Assembly: GCA_027056525.1 (NCBI GenBank)
Contig: JALUKO010000128.1
Span: 1 to 32,375, forward strand
Reading direction: 5' to 3'
Source: Helicobacteraceae bacterium
GTDB lineage: Bacteria; Campylobacterota; Campylobacteria; Campylobacterales; Sulfurimonadaceae
Length of the DNA stretch: 32,375 nt
Part shown: one piece after another, positions 31,312 through 32,375 of the stretch
Numbering within the stretch: position 1 is the stretch's first letter
How the letters are laid out: each line of letters opens with the position of its first letter
Made by a program: the position numbers and the translations under genes
The notes under the pieces: model-generated
Databases searched by the model: none
What the model saw: only the letters and a program-made list of their open reading frames with translations
Told to the model about the DNA's origin: nothing

Positions 31312-32375
31312 ATGTTTGATTATTTTTACAAACGCCCATATATGCTCTACTCCATAATAGCTGCATTTTTTATTATGGGGATTATTGCATTAGCTACACT
31401 ACCGAAAAACCTGTTTCCTGATGCAAATCCACCGCAAGTAATTGTCATTACTCAAGTTCCAGGAGCGACTGCACAAGTAGCTGCTTCGACGGTTTCTAAA
31501 CCTATTGAGCAAGAGATTTCTCGTCTTGGTTTAGTCACTGATGTCAGTAGTATAAATGTCGCTAATTACTCTATAGTAAAAGCAGAGTTTGGCTATGACA
31601 AGGGATTAAACGCGGCTGCTGTTGATGTAGCAAATGCTCTGAGCATCGCAAAAGCAAAACTCCCTGCTGGAGTAAATCCTGCCATCTATACAGCAGGTGA
31701 CTTTACCCTTCCTGTTGATATTATTTCACTCTCTCCTAAAAACTCTAATATTTCACTTGCAGAGATTAGAAAAATAGCGGATAGTTTTATAAAACCACAT
31801 CTTTTAAGTAATAAGACTATAGGAAATGTAGAAGTTTTTGGTGGGCATCAAAGTGCTATAAACATAGAGATAGATCCATTTAAAGCAAAACGCTATGGTG
31901 TAGATTTTTCAAAAATCACAAAAGCAATACAAATACTTAATCGTGATATGCCTATAGGATTTTTAAAAGGTGAAAATGATTTTTATACCGTAACTTATTA
32001 TGGTGAAAAAGATAATATAGAGAAACTAAAACAGCTCCTAATTATGCCAAATGTTCGCCTTAGTGATATAGCAGATGTAAAATGGAGTTATAAAAAAAGA
32101 ACAAGTGGTTATCTTGGAAATGGATCTCAAGCTATCGCTTTAGCAGTACAACGCGCACCAGGTGGAAGTGTTCTAGATGTAAGTAAGGCAGCTCGTGCTC
32201 AGATGAAAGAGCTACAAGTAAAATATCCAAATATTGAGTTTCAGATATCAGATACACAAAAAGATCTTATAGAACAAGCTAATGACAATATGCTAGAGGC
32301 ACTTCGTGATGCGATTATTTATACACTCATAGTTATTATGATTTTTTTAGGAAATTTCCGTGCAATAATTGCAGC
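31312..32375 (+). CDS. RND-family efflux pump, inner-membrane subunit (partial, C-terminus off the right edge)
   Basis: This is the first ~354 codons of an AcrB/MexB-like proton-driven pump; the full protein would be about 1000 residues. Visible are the first transmembrane helix (about 11-30), the porter subdomain start (FPDANPPQVIVITQVPGATAQVAASTVSKPIEQEI), the PAIYTAGD region, and the second helix beginning near residue 330 (ALRDAIIYTLIVIMIFLGNFRAI). The N-terminus MFDYFYKRPYMLYSIIAAFFIMGIIAL is unlike E. coli AcrB in detail, as expected. It has a good AAGGAG ribosome-binding site. Drug versus metal specificity cannot be decided here because the key charged residues of helix 4 lie beyond the window. 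Confidence 0.93.
   Translation, partial: MFDYFYKRPYMLYSIIAAFFIMGIIALATLPKNLFPDANPPQVIVITQVPGATAQVAASTVSKPIEQEISRLGLVTDVSSINVANYSIVKAEFGYDKGLNAAAVDVANALSIAKAKLPAGVNPAIYTAGDFTLPVDIISLSPKNSNISLAEIRKIADSFIKPHLLSNKTIGNVEVFGGHQSAINIEIDPFKAKRYGVDFSKITKAIQILNRDMPIGFLKGENDFYTVTYYGEKDNIEKLKQLLIMPNVRLSDIADVKWSYKKRTSGYLGNGSQAIALAVQRAPGGSVLDVSKAARAQMKELQVKYPNIEFQISDTQKDLIEQANDNMLEALRDAIIYTLIVIMIFLGNFRAIIA

Noticed and set aside
1..32375. tRNA, rRNA, CRISPR arrays, transposases or phage genes
   Set aside because: I found no cloverleaf or rRNA-like stretches, regularly spaced repeats, or mobile-element proteins in reading both strands; short RNAs could be missed by eye.

Overview
The window looks like a chromosomal segment of a low-GC chemolithoautotrophic Campylobacterota (Epsilonproteobacteria) bacterium, most likely Sulfurimonas or a close relative. 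The evidence is a monomeric NADP-isocitrate dehydrogenase beside an mdh-fumAB-sucCD-oorDA cluster, an AcnB-type aconitase, a long epsilon-type FlgL, and compact AT-rich promoters. This taxonomic call is inference from gene content and order, not a database match.

Region 1 (1-8152, minus strand) is a reductive/oxidative TCA module. In transcription order it runs icd, then mdh, fumA, fumB, sucC, sucD, a small HMA-domain protein, oorD and oorA, with oorA running off the left edge. The enzymes cover oxaloacetate-malate-fumarate, succinate-succinyl-CoA, succinyl-CoA-2-oxoglutarate and 2-oxoglutarate-isocitrate. With AcnB (18617-21166) this is most of a reverse TCA cycle. Fumarate reductase and ATP-citrate lyase are not here.

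Region 2 (8285-16755) is mainly envelope biogenesis. It holds MltG (peptidoglycan chain termination), a 1046-residue AsmA/YhdP-like protein whose coding start overlaps that of mltG divergently, a LolC/E-type permease coupled to secA, and LolA. These link inner membrane, periplasm and outer membrane: secretion, lipoprotein sorting and possibly lipid transfer.

Region 3 (16756-26130, minus strand) holds a REC-degenerate GGDEF-EAL signalling protein, acnB, a small ExoX-C-like protein paired with ftsK, and flgL preceded by a sigma-54-like promoter.

Region 4 (26249-32375, plus strand) is a resistance segment. An arsR-arsC-arsB operon has an operator-like palindrome over its promoter. It is followed by a tetR-tolC-like-MFP-RND operon with its own palindromic operator; the RND pump runs off the right edge.

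I see no tRNA, rRNA, CRISPR array, insertion sequence or phage gene. The most interesting unexplained signals are in the control regions: nested inverted repeats before mdh, a hairpin abutting the secA ribosome-binding site, and paired inverted operator-like sites before acnB. Also notable are the opposite-strand overlap of two membrane-anchor coding starts and the HMA protein inside the rTCA operon.
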